The position numbers and the translations under genes were made by a program. This document shows, one piece after another, positions 53,025-61,365 of a stretch of DNA of 64,000 bases. This stretch comes from Niveibacterium sp. 24ML (GTDB taxonomy: Bacteria; Pseudomonadota; Gammaproteobacteria; Burkholderiales; Rhodocyclaceae): assembly GCF_026586805.1 (NCBI RefSeq), contig NZ_JAPFHA010000001.1, positions 279,849 to 343,848 on the forward strand. Reading direction: 5' to 3'. Position 1 is the first letter of the stretch. Each line of letters opens with the position of its first letter. The notes below the pieces were generated by a model. The model saw nothing but the letters and a program-made list of their open reading frames with translations, had not been told where the DNA came from and made no database searches.

Positions 53025-55619
53025 TTATGGCAGCACGCTCAGGCTCAGCGGCGCATCGACGCTGCGCGCACCCAGATCGACCGTGATGCCGCCTTCGCTT
53101 GCAAACCAGCCGACTGCGCCGCTGCCCGCCGCGACCTTGGGTAGCACCTGCGCGCCCAGCCGAACCTCACGCACCGCCTGCTCGCCGATGAGGAACTGCA
53201 GTTGCAAGCGCCGCTCGGCGGTGGCGCCGGTGCGGTTGTCCGGCGTCAGCGAGAAGCGCAGTTCACCGCTCGGCAAACGCTGGGTTGCCAGCGTGGTGCG
53301 GGCAAGGCGGCCTTGCTGGTAGGCGCGGCTGACGCCGTCGTCTTCCACCAGCACGAAGCGGCTTTCGCTCGCACCCGGCACGATACGCACCTGCATATCC
53401 GCAAACCAGTGCACCGTCTGGGCACGCGGGTCGCCAAGGTGCCTGGGCATTTCGCGCAGCATCGGAACAATCGCCCCTTCGCGCAGGAAGAGCGGCGCGC
53501 GCAACAGATCACCGACGATCAGCGGCTCGCTGCTGAACTGCCCGTTCGAGGCGATCCGCCGGGTCGGGGTGTGAAAGTCGGTCCACGCGCCGGCCGGCAA
53601 GTAGGTGTTTATCGTGGCGTCTGCAGTGCTTGGCGCGCCAAACAGCAGCCAGGGCCCGATCATCTTGGTGGTGGAAACGGCGCGCGCCTGCTTGTCTTGC
53701 TGGAAGTGGTGCGCAAGCGGCGGGAACACCGCATCGCCGTTTGCATAGGCGGCGTGCGCAAGGCTGTAGAGATAGGGCACCAGGCGATAGCGCAAGGACA
53801 GCGCGGCAAGATTGCTGGCGCGATCGCCGATCCGGTCCGGCGCGGTCTCGGTGCAATTGCAGAGGTTCTGCACATGGGGCCGCAGCGGTATGTCGAGCAG
53901 CGCGCTGGTGGCAAACCAGCGGGTGTAGAGCTTTGAGAGCGGCGCACCGCTGATGCCGCCACGATCAAACCCGCCAACATCCGATCCGTAGTAATCAAAG
54001 CCCGAAAGGCTCATGTTCGCCTGCGCAGCCATCTGCGCGCCCAGCGCCCCAAAGGAAGACAGCACATCGCCGGACCACATCGACACGCCGTAGCGTTGGC
54101 TGCCCGCCGTGCCGGAACGGCTCAGCACCCAGGGGCGCCGTTGCGGGTGGGTGCGCGCGGTGTCCTCGGCCACGCTGCGGCTCCAGAAGAAGTTGTACAG
54201 GTTATGGATGTCCGCATGCCGGGTATTGCGGGCGCCATACCAGTCGATGCCGGCGTAGTGCGCGCTGTCCTTGTAGGCCTCGGGTTCGCCCAGGTCGGTC
54301 CAGTGCCCCATCACGCCATCGTTGATCAGAGCCACGCGCTTGGCGTCGTGCCACCAGGCGCCGGCAGCCGGGTTCGACCAGTCGATCATGCCGCCCACAC
54401 CCCACCAGGGGTTGTTGGTCAGCACCACGGCGTCCTTGCAGGGCGGCGGGCAGTTCATCGCGAGCATCCGCTCGGCCGCCATTGCCGCGAACTCGGGCCG
54501 TGCGCTGCCGATGTAGCTCTCTTCGATCAGCATGGTGCCAACGCCTTCGCTGGCGTAGGCGGCCAGTTTGCCGACCGGGTCCGGAAAGGCGCCGGTGGCC
54601 CAGGCCAGCTTGCCCATCGGCGTGGACTGCGAGTCACTCTGGATGCCGCCGAACCATTGCAGATCGAGCACCGCGCCGTCGACCGGGAAGCCGTTGCTCT
54701 TGAGCGTGGCGAGCTTGCCATCGAGCTCGGCCCAGTTGTCGTAACCGTACTCCGAGATCCAGAGCCCGAACGCCTTCAGGGGCGGCACCGGCGGGGTGCC
54801 GGTCAGCGCCATGTAGTCACGGCGCAGATCCGGCAGATCGGGGCCGGCGAAAACGAACATGCCCAGCGAGGGCGAGGGACTTTCGAGCGCCCACTTCGCT
54901 GCGCGGAAATCAAAGCGCAAGGGGTAGGCGGAATCGGCAAAGAAGCCCCAGTTGCGCGCGCCTTCGCCCAGCACATAGGCCACCGGTACCTGCGTGTCAC
55001 CGGCAGCGGCAATGTCCGAGTAGTTCATTGCATTGCCATTCGGGCTCGCAGGCAAACGCCGGGCGCCCAACCAGGATGGCGACTGCCGGCTGGTGGCGAG
55101 CAACTGCCCCAGTCCCAGCACCTCGCTTGCCCCTTCGCCGGTCATGCTCAGCCGCAGCGCGCCGGCGGCCGCGTCCTCGGCGCAAAGCCGTGTAAGCACC
55201 CGCGCAAGCGGCTTGAGTTCGCTGATCCGCCAACAGCCTTGATCCAGCTCCACCGCCAGATCGCCCGTGCTCAGACGCTTGCTGTCGGCATCCCAGGTGT
55301 AGTGGCTGGGGCCGGCGAAATCGCGCAGCGCGACCATCGGCGAGAAATACGGCGCGCCGGGTTCAAGCTTGGCGCTGTAGGCAACATGGATCATGTCGTC
55401 ACGCAGCAGCGTCAGCATGATCTGCCGCCCGCCCTGAGTCAGCCGCACTTGCGGCGTGGCCGAGGCGAAGTAGCTCACGTCCGCCCCCACCGGCGGCGGA
55501 GTGGGTGACGGGGCCGGCGCCATTGTGGTGGCCCCCCCACCGCAGGCGACCACCATGCTGACCATTGCGCCGAGGGCGGCGAGGCTACAGCGCAGTCGGG
55601 CGGACTGAATCAGAAACAT
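53025..55619 (-). CDS. GH31-family glycoside hydrolase, lipoprotein
   Basis: This 864-residue protein has lipobox VVAC (Cys26) followed by GGG and a Pro-rich linker. The GH31 barrel is clear: FGLWISEYGYDNW, GAVLDLQWFGG, the nucleophile site GHWTDLGEPEAY with Asp442, and the acid/base region YYGSDVGGFDRG with Asp547. Beta-sandwich domains flank it. Likely an alpha-glucosidase or alpha-transglycosidase at the outer membrane; substrate unknown. It follows the esterase lipoprotein by 23 bp on the same strand. Confidence 0.9.
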   Translation of the reverse strand: MFLIQSARLRCSLAALGAMVSMVVACGGGATTMAPAPSPTPPPVGADVSYFASATPQVRLTQGGRQIMLTLLRDDMIHVAYSAKLEPGAPYFSPMVALRDFAGPSHYTWDADSKRLSTGDLAVELDQGCWRISELKPLARVLTRLCAEDAAAGALRLSMTGEGASEVLGLGQLLATSRQSPSWLGARRLPASPNGNAMNYSDIAAAGDTQVPVAYVLGEGARNWGFFADSAYPLRFDFRAAKWALESPSPSLGMFVFAGPDLPDLRRDYMALTGTPPVPPLKAFGLWISEYGYDNWAELDGKLATLKSNGFPVDGAVLDLQWFGGIQSDSQSTPMGKLAWATGAFPDPVGKLAAYASEGVGTMLIEESYIGSARPEFAAMAAERMLAMNCPPPCKDAVVLTNNPWWGVGGMIDWSNPAAGAWWHDAKRVALINDGVMGHWTDLGEPEAYKDSAHYAGIDWYGARNTRHADIHNLYNFFWSRSVAEDTARTHPQRRPWVLSRSGTAGSQRYGVSMWSGDVLSSFGALGAQMAAQANMSLSGFDYYGSDVGGFDRGGISGAPLSKLYTRWFATSALLDIPLRPHVQNLCNCTETAPDRIGDRASNLAALSLRYRLVPYLYSLAHAAYANGDAVFPPLAHHFQQDKQARAVSTTKMIGPWLLFGAPSTADATINTYLPAGAWTDFHTPTRRIASNGQFSSEPLIVGDLLRAPLFLREGAIVPMLREMPRHLGDPRAQTVHWFADMQVRIVPGASESRFVLVEDDGVSRAYQQGRLARTTLATQRLPSGELRFSLTPDNRTGATAERRLQLQFLIGEQAVREVRLGAQVLPKVAAGSGAVGWFASEGGITVDLGARSVDAPLSLSVLP

Positions 55620-55642
55620 GGGCGAGCTTCCGGCAAGGTTGA

Positions 55643-56752
55643 TCAGTTACAGGCTTCGCTGGCGCCATCGCGGGTGAGGTCCGGCAGCAGATACATCGGC
55701 GTGACCAGGCACTTTACCCGCCCCTGCGCATCGCGCTTGGCCCGCATCATCCAGCCGCCCATGAAACGGTCGTCGCCCATCGGGAAGAAGCTGATCGGCG
55801 CCCGATTGCTTGAAAAAGTGAGCGTAATGCGGTCACCCGGGCTGCTCACCGCCACCGTCAAGTTGCCGGCGCGATAGGTGCCAAGGTAGTCATCCGCAAG
55901 CATCGGGGTCGGCTCCGCGCTGGCATCAGGGCGCGACTGCGCGAGCATCCACCCGATGGGCTCGGCCGAGAACGCCTCGTACTGCGTTTCGCCGTGGCTC
56001 TTCTGGGTTTCACGCATATCGGGCGAGCCGCCCGCAGCGCGCAGGATCTCCACCGGATTGCGTGCCCAGGCAATCGGTACATACGAATCGGGGATGCCGG
56101 CGTACACCCGCATCGGCGTCGTCGTGATCCGCCCGAAACTGGCGCCCCAATCGGCGGCACTGGTGATCGGCAACCTGCGGTCGAACGAATCGGAGTCGTT
56201 CGACAGCCCGCCCACGACAGGCATGACGGCTGCGAAGCGGTTCGGAAACGCGAGCACCATGCTCCACGAGCCAAAGCCACCCAGGCTACCGCCGGTGATG
56301 CTGACCCGCGTTTTATCGACCGCGTAGCGGCCTTCGATCTCGCGGATCACCGCATCAACGAATACGGGGTCGTGCCATTCAACCTTGTGGCCAAGGGTGT
56401 TCACGTCCTGCTGGGTTTGCACGACGATGGCTGGCAAGCCCTTGCCCACCTCTTTCATATGCCCCATCACCCCTTGCTGGCTGAGGCCCTCAAGCGTGAG
56501 GTTCGAGAAGGGCTGCGAGCCGTGCAGGAAGACGATCAGCGGCCACTTCCGGCTTGCATCGTCGCCATAGCCCTGCGGCAGATACAGCAGGTAGTTTGAA
56601 GCCCCCTGCACCGGCGTCGCCAACCGCTCCTGCGTGACTTTGATGGTTTCCTTGGGTGCCGGCGGCGGCAACTCCGTCCCGCCCCCTCCACCACCACATC
56701 CTGCAAGCAACAGCACCAGCAAAGCCGCGGCACGGCATAGCGAAAAACGCAT
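55643..56752 (-). CDS. Alpha/beta-hydrolase esterase, lipoprotein
   Basis: This 369-residue protein has lipobox LLAGC (Cys19), a run of glycines and a TELPPPAP linker. The hydrolase core has KWPLIVFLHGSQPFS (oxyanion region) and nucleophile elbow GGSLGG with Ser156. It resembles polyhydroxybutyrate-depolymerase or feruloyl-type esterases. Cotranscription with the GH31 gene suggests processing of an acylated polysaccharide, which is inference. Confidence 0.87.
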   Translation of the reverse strand: MRFSLCRAAALLVLLLAGCGGGGGGTELPPPAPKETIKVTQERLATPVQGASNYLLYLPQGYGDDASRKWPLIVFLHGSQPFSNLTLEGLSQQGVMGHMKEVGKGLPAIVVQTQQDVNTLGHKVEWHDPVFVDAVIREIEGRYAVDKTRVSITGGSLGGFGSWSMVLAFPNRFAAVMPVVGGLSNDSDSFDRRLPITSAADWGASFGRITTTPMRVYAGIPDSYVPIAWARNPVEILRAAGGSPDMRETQKSHGETQYEAFSAEPIGWMLAQSRPDASAEPTPMLADDYLGTYRAGNLTVAVSSPGDRITLTFSSNRAPISFFPMGDDRFMGGWMMRAKRDAQGRVKCLVTPMYLLPDLTRDGASEACN

Positions 56753-57142
56753 GATCTCTCCTCAACGCATGAGCACGATGGACGTGCAAATCCCACGGCA
56801 AGCGCCGCAATGGCGCCCACAAAGGCTGTGAAGCGGCCCTACCGTGACGGTGCCGCCGCGATCTCGAGTCGCGGTCGATGCTCCTACGCGCAGATCAATC
56901 AGGCCGCGCAAGCGCGGCGCGTGCCTCACACCACCCGCCGCGCTTCGTGGCGCAACGTGGTCTGTGTGGCCCGCAGTTTAGCCGTAGCGCATACGCATGC
57001 GAGGCCGCCTGGAAAACACTTCGCGGGCATTTGACACGCCTCATGAACAAATGTGGCCCAAGGCGCGCACACGCGTTTCAACACCCCCTGCACTTGGCTA
57101 TGCTGCGCATTCGCCGCAAGGCGCGGTTCCCCTTGAAAAGCC
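56753..57142. other. 390-bp divergent intergenic region
   Basis: This lies between the esterase (minus) and the metallophosphoesterase (plus). It should hold both promoters. A TTGACA at 57031-57036 has no suitable -10 at 17 bp, and no repeat, RNA or convincing small gene was found in it. Confidence 0.5.
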
Positions 57143-57877
57143 ATGCGCATCGCCATTGTTTCCGACATCCACGGCAATCTGCCCGCACTTGAAGCGGTGG
57201 TGGCCGACATCCGCCGCCGCGGTGCGGACATCATCGTCAACCTTGGCGACAGCCTCTCTGGCCCCCTGATGCCACGTGAAACGGCGCACTACCTGATGGC
57301 CGCCAATTGGCCAACGCTGGCCGGTAATCACGAACGGCAGATCCTCACCGAGCCGATCGCAAGCCAGTGCGAATCCGATGCCAGCGCCAGCCGTGTGCTC
57401 GGCGAAGCCGAACTCGCCTGGCTGCGCGCGCAGCCGGCAACGCTGCAACTGGGCGGCGACGTGTTCCTCTGCCACGGCACGCCGCAGAGCGATGTGGAAG
57501 CCCTGTGCGAAACCGTGACCCCGGCCGGCGCGCGAATCGCAAACGATGACGAACTTCGCGCACGGCTGACAGGGCGCGCCGAGGCGCTGATCGCCTGTGG
57601 GCATTCACATGTTCCACGGCTGCGCCAGCATGCCACGCAATGCGTGCTTAACCCCGGCAGCGTGGGCCTGCAGGCCTTTCGTGCGACGCTGCCGTACCCG
57701 TTTTACGTTGAAACCACGAGCCCGGACGCCTGCTACGCGATCGCCCAGAAGCACGGCAGCGTCTGGCAGGCCTCGCTGCATACGGTGCGCTACGACTTCG
57801 AACCCATGGCCAGACTGGCCGACGCCGGCGGCCGCCCCGAATGGGCGCACGCGCTGCGCACCGGCCGCGCACTTTGA
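57143..57877 (+). CDS. Calcineurin-like metallophosphoesterase
   Basis: This 244-residue cytoplasmic phosphoesterase has the dimetal ligands in order: SDIHGNLPAL, NLGDSLSGPL, LAGNHERQI and GHSHVPRL. It ends each conserved block as in the YfcE/PF12850 group. Substrate is unspecified; a cyclic dinucleotide or phosphodiester is possible. It converges with the DUF188 gene. Confidence 0.92.
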   Translation: MRIAIVSDIHGNLPALEAVVADIRRRGADIIVNLGDSLSGPLMPRETAHYLMAANWPTLAGNHERQILTEPIASQCESDASASRVLGEAELAWLRAQPATLQLGGDVFLCHGTPQSDVEALCETVTPAGARIANDDELRARLTGRAEALIACGHSHVPRLRQHATQCVLNPGSVGLQAFRATLPYPFYVETTSPDACYAIAQKHGSVWQASLHTVRYDFEPMARLADAGGRPEWAHALRTGRAL

Positions 57878-57888
57878 ATGGCAGGCGC

Positions 57889-58344
57889 CTACGCCTGACG
57901 CGGCCGCTGCGCGAGCACGCGATCCAGCGCCGCGCCGAAAGCCCGCGTATCTGCCGCCGAAAAGCCCGCCGGCCCGCCGGTCTCGACGCCGGAGTCGCGC
58001 AGCCCCTGCATGAAGTCGCGCATCGACAGTCGCTCGCGGATGTTTTCTTTCGTCAGGCGTTCGCCACGCGGGTCAAGCACCGCGCCACCGCGTTCAATCA
58101 CCTGCGAAGCGAGCGGGATGTCGGCGGTAATGACCAGATCGCCAGGGGAAACCCGCCGCGCGATCTCGTCATCCGCCACATCAAAGCCCTTGGGCACCTG
58201 CACCGAGCGGATGTGCGGCGATGGCGGCACCGCAATCATCTGGTTGGCGATCAAGGTCACCGGGATGCCGGTGCGGGTGGCGGCGCGAAACAGGATCTCG
58301 CGGATCACGCGCGGGCACGCGTCGGCATCAACCCATATCTGCAT
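57889..58344 (-). CDS. DUF188 protein (YaiI/YqxD family)
   Basis: This 151-residue protein starts [20 protein letters not shown] and has the family segments [44 protein letters not shown]. The group has PIN-like features with conserved aspartates and its role is unknown. The open frame continues about 190 bases upstream, but the conserved N-terminus fixes the start at 58344. Confidence 0.93.
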   Translation of the reverse strand: MQIWVDADACPRVIREILFRAATRTGIPVTLIANQMIAVPPSPHIRSVQVPKGFDVADDEIARRVSPGDLVITADIPLASQVIERGGAVLDPRGERLTKENIRERLSMRDFMQGLRDSGVETGGPAGFSAADTRAFGAALDRVLAQRPRQA

Positions 58345-58505
58345 GGCGAAAGCTCGGCTTCGGGGGCCACACAGAATACGACAAGCCCGCCGCGTCAGCA
58401 GGCCGATCATTCCGGCTTGTAGAATGCCCCGCTGGCAATGACTGCCCGGCCGGCTGTTCTGCGCACCCGGCCAATCACGGCGCATGAGTACCCTGCGGAG
58501 GCCCG

Positions 58506-58910
58506 ATGCCACACCTGTTTCCCGATCCCTCACAGCAACAGGTCTGGGATACCGTCGCGGCGCTCAACGCCGCCTGGACCTTCGGCAACCCCGACGAGTT
58601 GGCCGACTACTTTCACCCCAGGATGCTTGCCATCACGCCGGTCGACCGCCTGCGGCGCATTGGTGCGGAATCCTGCATCGCGGGGTGGAAGGGCTTCCGC
58701 GAGTCCGCGCAGATCCATCGTTTTGATGTCAGCGATCCGGTGGTTGAACTGTTCGGCGACGCAGCCGTGGTGAGCTACTACTACGACATGTCTTTCGACA
58801 TGGGCGGCCAGACCATCGACACCGGCGGGCGCGATCTGTTCTTCCTGATCCGCGAAGCAGGCCGCTGGTGGGTGGTGGCCGATCAATTCTCGCCCTACCC
58901 GGCAGCCTGA
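58506..58910 (+). CDS. NTF2/SnoaL-like protein
   Basis: This 134-residue single-domain protein has the alternating pattern of the SnoaL/NTF2 fold: [51 protein letters not shown] and [12 protein letters not shown]. Members bind small ligands or act as isomerases or lyases; no specific function can be stated. It is monocistronic. Confidence 0.85.
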   Translation: MPHLFPDPSQQQVWDTVAALNAAWTFGNPDELADYFHPRMLAITPVDRLRRIGAESCIAGWKGFRESAQIHRFDVSDPVVELFGDAAVVSYYYDMSFDMGGQTIDTGGRDLFFLIREAGRWWVVADQFSPYPAA

Positions 58911-58976
58911 AAGACTCATGCCGGTCATGCCGCGCCTGTTAGGATGAGGGACCTCAACCACCTCAAGGCAAGTCAA

Positions 58977-59834
58977 ATGATCCGTTCCCTGCTCACCGGC
59001 CTGCTGATGCTGGCGCTTCCCGCGATGGCCAGCGCTGCGCCCGCCAAGGACGCACTGACCCGCATCAAGGCCACCAAGTCGGTTTCGATCGCCTACCGCG
59101 CTGACGCACTGCCCTTCTCATTCCTCGATGACTCCAAGCAGCCAAATGGCTACAGCATCGATCTGTGCCGCCGTGTCGTGGCTTCGATCGGCGAACAGTT
59201 GGGGATCGAAGGCATCCAGATCAAGTGGGTGCCAGTTACGCTTCAGACGCGCATGGATGCGGTGGCAAAAGGCCAGGCGGACATGGAGTGCGGCTCCACC
59301 ACGGTGACGCTCGCCCGCATGAAGCAGGTGGACTTCTCTTCCTACACCTTCGTCGATGGCACCGGCCTGCTGGTAAAGGCCGACGCCGGCATCAGCAAGC
59401 TCACGGATCTGGGCGGCAAGAAACTTGGCGTACTGCCTGGCACCACCAACGAAAAAGCGCTGAACGATGCGCTGAAGAAGTCGGCCATCAACGCGGTTGT
59501 CGTGCCGGTGAAGAGCCGGGACGAAGGCTTTGCGCAGTTTGAAGCCGGCGAGCTGGACGCCTTTATCGGCGACCGGGTGTTGCTGATGGGCATGTCGCCG
59601 AAAGCAAAGTCGCCCAAGTCGATCACCATGCTTGCCGATACGCTGTCGATGGAACCCTACGCCATCGTTCTGCCTCTCGGCGACGACAAGCTGCGTCTGG
59701 CGGTCAACACCGCGCTCGCGCGCATCTATCGCAGTGGCGCAATCGTGGACGTATTCGGCCGCTGGTTCGGCGGCATGGGCAAGCCGGGCCTGATGCTTGA
59801 AGCCATGTTCGTGCTCGGCAGCATTCCAGAGTAA
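58977..59834 (+). CDS. Family-3 amino-acid-binding periplasmic protein, orphan
   Basis: This 285-residue protein has a signal peptide (MIRSLLTGLLMLALPAMASA) and a family-3 solute-binding fold: ADALPFSFLDDSKQPNGYSIDLCRRV, MDAVAKGQADMECGSTT, VDFSSYTFVDGTGLLV and KKLGVLPGTTNEKAL. It binds polar amino acids in ABC uptake or sensing. No permease or ATPase gene is beside it. The ATG at 58977 gives the signal peptide; an in-frame ATG at 58944 is upstream. Confidence 0.92.
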   Translation: MIRSLLTGLLMLALPAMASAAPAKDALTRIKATKSVSIAYRADALPFSFLDDSKQPNGYSIDLCRRVVASIGEQLGIEGIQIKWVPVTLQTRMDAVAKGQADMECGSTTVTLARMKQVDFSSYTFVDGTGLLVKADAGISKLTDLGGKKLGVLPGTTNEKALNDALKKSAINAVVVPVKSRDEGFAQFEAGELDAFIGDRVLLMGMSPKAKSPKSITMLADTLSMEPYAIVLPLGDDKLRLAVNTALARIYRSGAIVDVFGRWFGGMGKPGLMLEAMFVLGSIPE

Positions 59835-59845
59835 CGCGCAGCCGC

Positions 59846-59872
59846 AGCGGCGCCGGGTCGAACGGCGCCGCT
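59846..59872 (+). terminator. Hairpin after the solute-binding protein gene
   Basis: AGCGGCGCCG (59846-59855) pairs with CGGCGCCGCT (59863-59872) across a seven-base loop, 12 bases after the stop. CTTTCGC follows, so the T tract is weak. Confidence 0.6.
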
Positions 59873-60115
59873 TTCGCAAACCAGGCCGGCGCGGCACAAC
59901 GCAGGCTTTCATACTCCTGCACGCCGATCCGCTGTCGATGTAACCCCAAGCCGTCGTGACCATCTTTCACAATCCCTCCGGGACGACCGTGAAGCACTTC
60001 GCAGCCGGTTTCGCCACATCGCACTAAATTTGCGCAGATGCGTCCGCACGCGTCGACAGCGCTCGCGCTACGCCATTGGCATGCACCATCCCGAACCGGC
60101 AAACTCCAACCCACC

Positions 60116-60412
60116 ATGTACGCAAACGCGCGCTTCAACAACACGCCCGATCTCAAATCAATCCGCAACACGCCACCGAAGCTTCGCCTCAACGAATGGT
60201 GGATTGATCTGAACGCCGGCCCCTCTGCCACCACCGGCATCATCGGCACCAGCATCTGCACACGGGCCGGGCGAACCAGCGCGGTGATCGACATCGACGC
60301 CGAAACCCGCCGCGTCAAAACCAAGAGCGGCACCGTCTACGAACTGGGCCTGCCCGAGTCTGCCTTCGCGCAAAACAACAAACGCCTGCTGCGCGAACTC
60401 GGCCTGATTTAG
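60116..60412 (+). CDS. Hypothetical protein, 98 to 124 residues
   Basis: The end product is KTKSGTVYELGLPESAFAQN followed by a Leu/Arg tail, preceded by NEWWIDLNAGPSA. The ATG at 60116 gives 98 residues, while an in-frame ATG at 60038 gives 124 and has a TAAATT seven bases upstream that could be a -10 for a leaderless start. No signal peptide or family was recognised. The 60415-60465 gap leads to a GNAT gene on the same strand. Confidence 0.6.
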   Translation: MYANARFNNTPDLKSIRNTPPKLRLNEWWIDLNAGPSATTGIIGTSICTRAGRTSAVIDIDAETRRVKTKSGTVYELGLPESAFAQNNKRLLRELGLI

Positions 60413-60465
60413 GCGCCTCGCCAATCGGCTTACACTGCAGGGCCCAGTCCTACGGTCAGCGCACG

Positions 60466-61191
60466 ATGGCACCCTCCACCAATGAATTCGGCCAACCGGT
60501 CGGCGACGAAGTGTCCGGCTGGACGCCACCGCCACGGCCGGGTGGCGTCACCCTCACCGGCCGCTTCTGCCGCGTCGAACCGATCGAACCCGCGCGCCAC
60601 GCCGAAGCACTCTTCGCCGCCAACGCGCAGGACTCCGACGGCCGCAGCTGGACCTACCTGCCCTACGGCCCCTTCGCGACATTCGCCGAGTACCGCGACT
60701 GGCTCTCCACCATGGCCGCAGGGCAAGATCCCTGCTTCTACGCCATCGTGGACGCCGCCAGCGGCCTGGCCGTCGGCGTGTGCAGCTACTTGCGCATCGA
60801 CCCCGCCGCCGGCTCCATCGAAGTCGGCCATCTGCACTTCTCGCCACGGCTGCAAGGCAAACCCGCCGCCACCGAAGCCATGTTCCTGATGATGCAACAC
60901 GCCTTCACGCTCGGTTACCGCCGCTACGAGTGGAAGTGCAATGCCCTCAACGCCCCCTCACGCCGCGCCGCCCAGCGCCTGGGCTTCTCCTACGAAGGCT
61001 GTTTCCGCCAGGCCCGCGTCGACCGCGGCCGCAACCGCGACACCACCTGGTACTCGGTGATCGACAGCGAATGGCCCGCGCTGAAAGCCGTGTTCGAACA
61101 ATGGCTCGGGCCGGAGAACTTTGATGCGGATGGCCGGCAGCGGGTTGCGCTGTCGGTGCTTACCAATGGGTTGCTGACTGCGATGCGCTAG
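60466..61191 (+). CDS. GNAT-family acetyltransferase (RimJ/RimL type)
   Basis: This 241-residue protein has LTGRFCRVEPIEPARHAEAL, the acetyl-CoA-binding SIEVGHLHFSPRLQGKPAATEA and YEWKCNALNAPSRRAAQRLGFSYEG, the standard RimJ/RimL arrangement. It acetylates a protein N-terminus or a small amine; target unknown. The end is followed by an empty 174-bp stretch before the convergent lipoprotein gene. Confidence 0.92.
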   Translation: MAPSTNEFGQPVGDEVSGWTPPPRPGGVTLTGRFCRVEPIEPARHAEALFAANAQDSDGRSWTYLPYGPFATFAEYRDWLSTMAAGQDPCFYAIVDAASGLAVGVCSYLRIDPAAGSIEVGHLHFSPRLQGKPAATEAMFLMMQHAFTLGYRRYEWKCNALNAPSRRAAQRLGFSYEGCFRQARVDRGRNRDTTWYSVIDSEWPALKAVFEQWLGPENFDADGRQRVALSVLTNGLLTAMR

Positions 61192-61365
61192 GTTGACTCG
61201 CGCGAGCGCTACACGATCTTTCCGCCTGCGCGTTCGACCAACTCAGCTGAGTACTTACTGAGCCGACGCGCACCCCAGCGTTGCGGCGGGGGATTGATCT
61301 TTGTCCGCGTTGCCTGCCGCTACGCAGGATCGGACTGCGTAGCGGGCGGAGCGAGACGCTACTCA

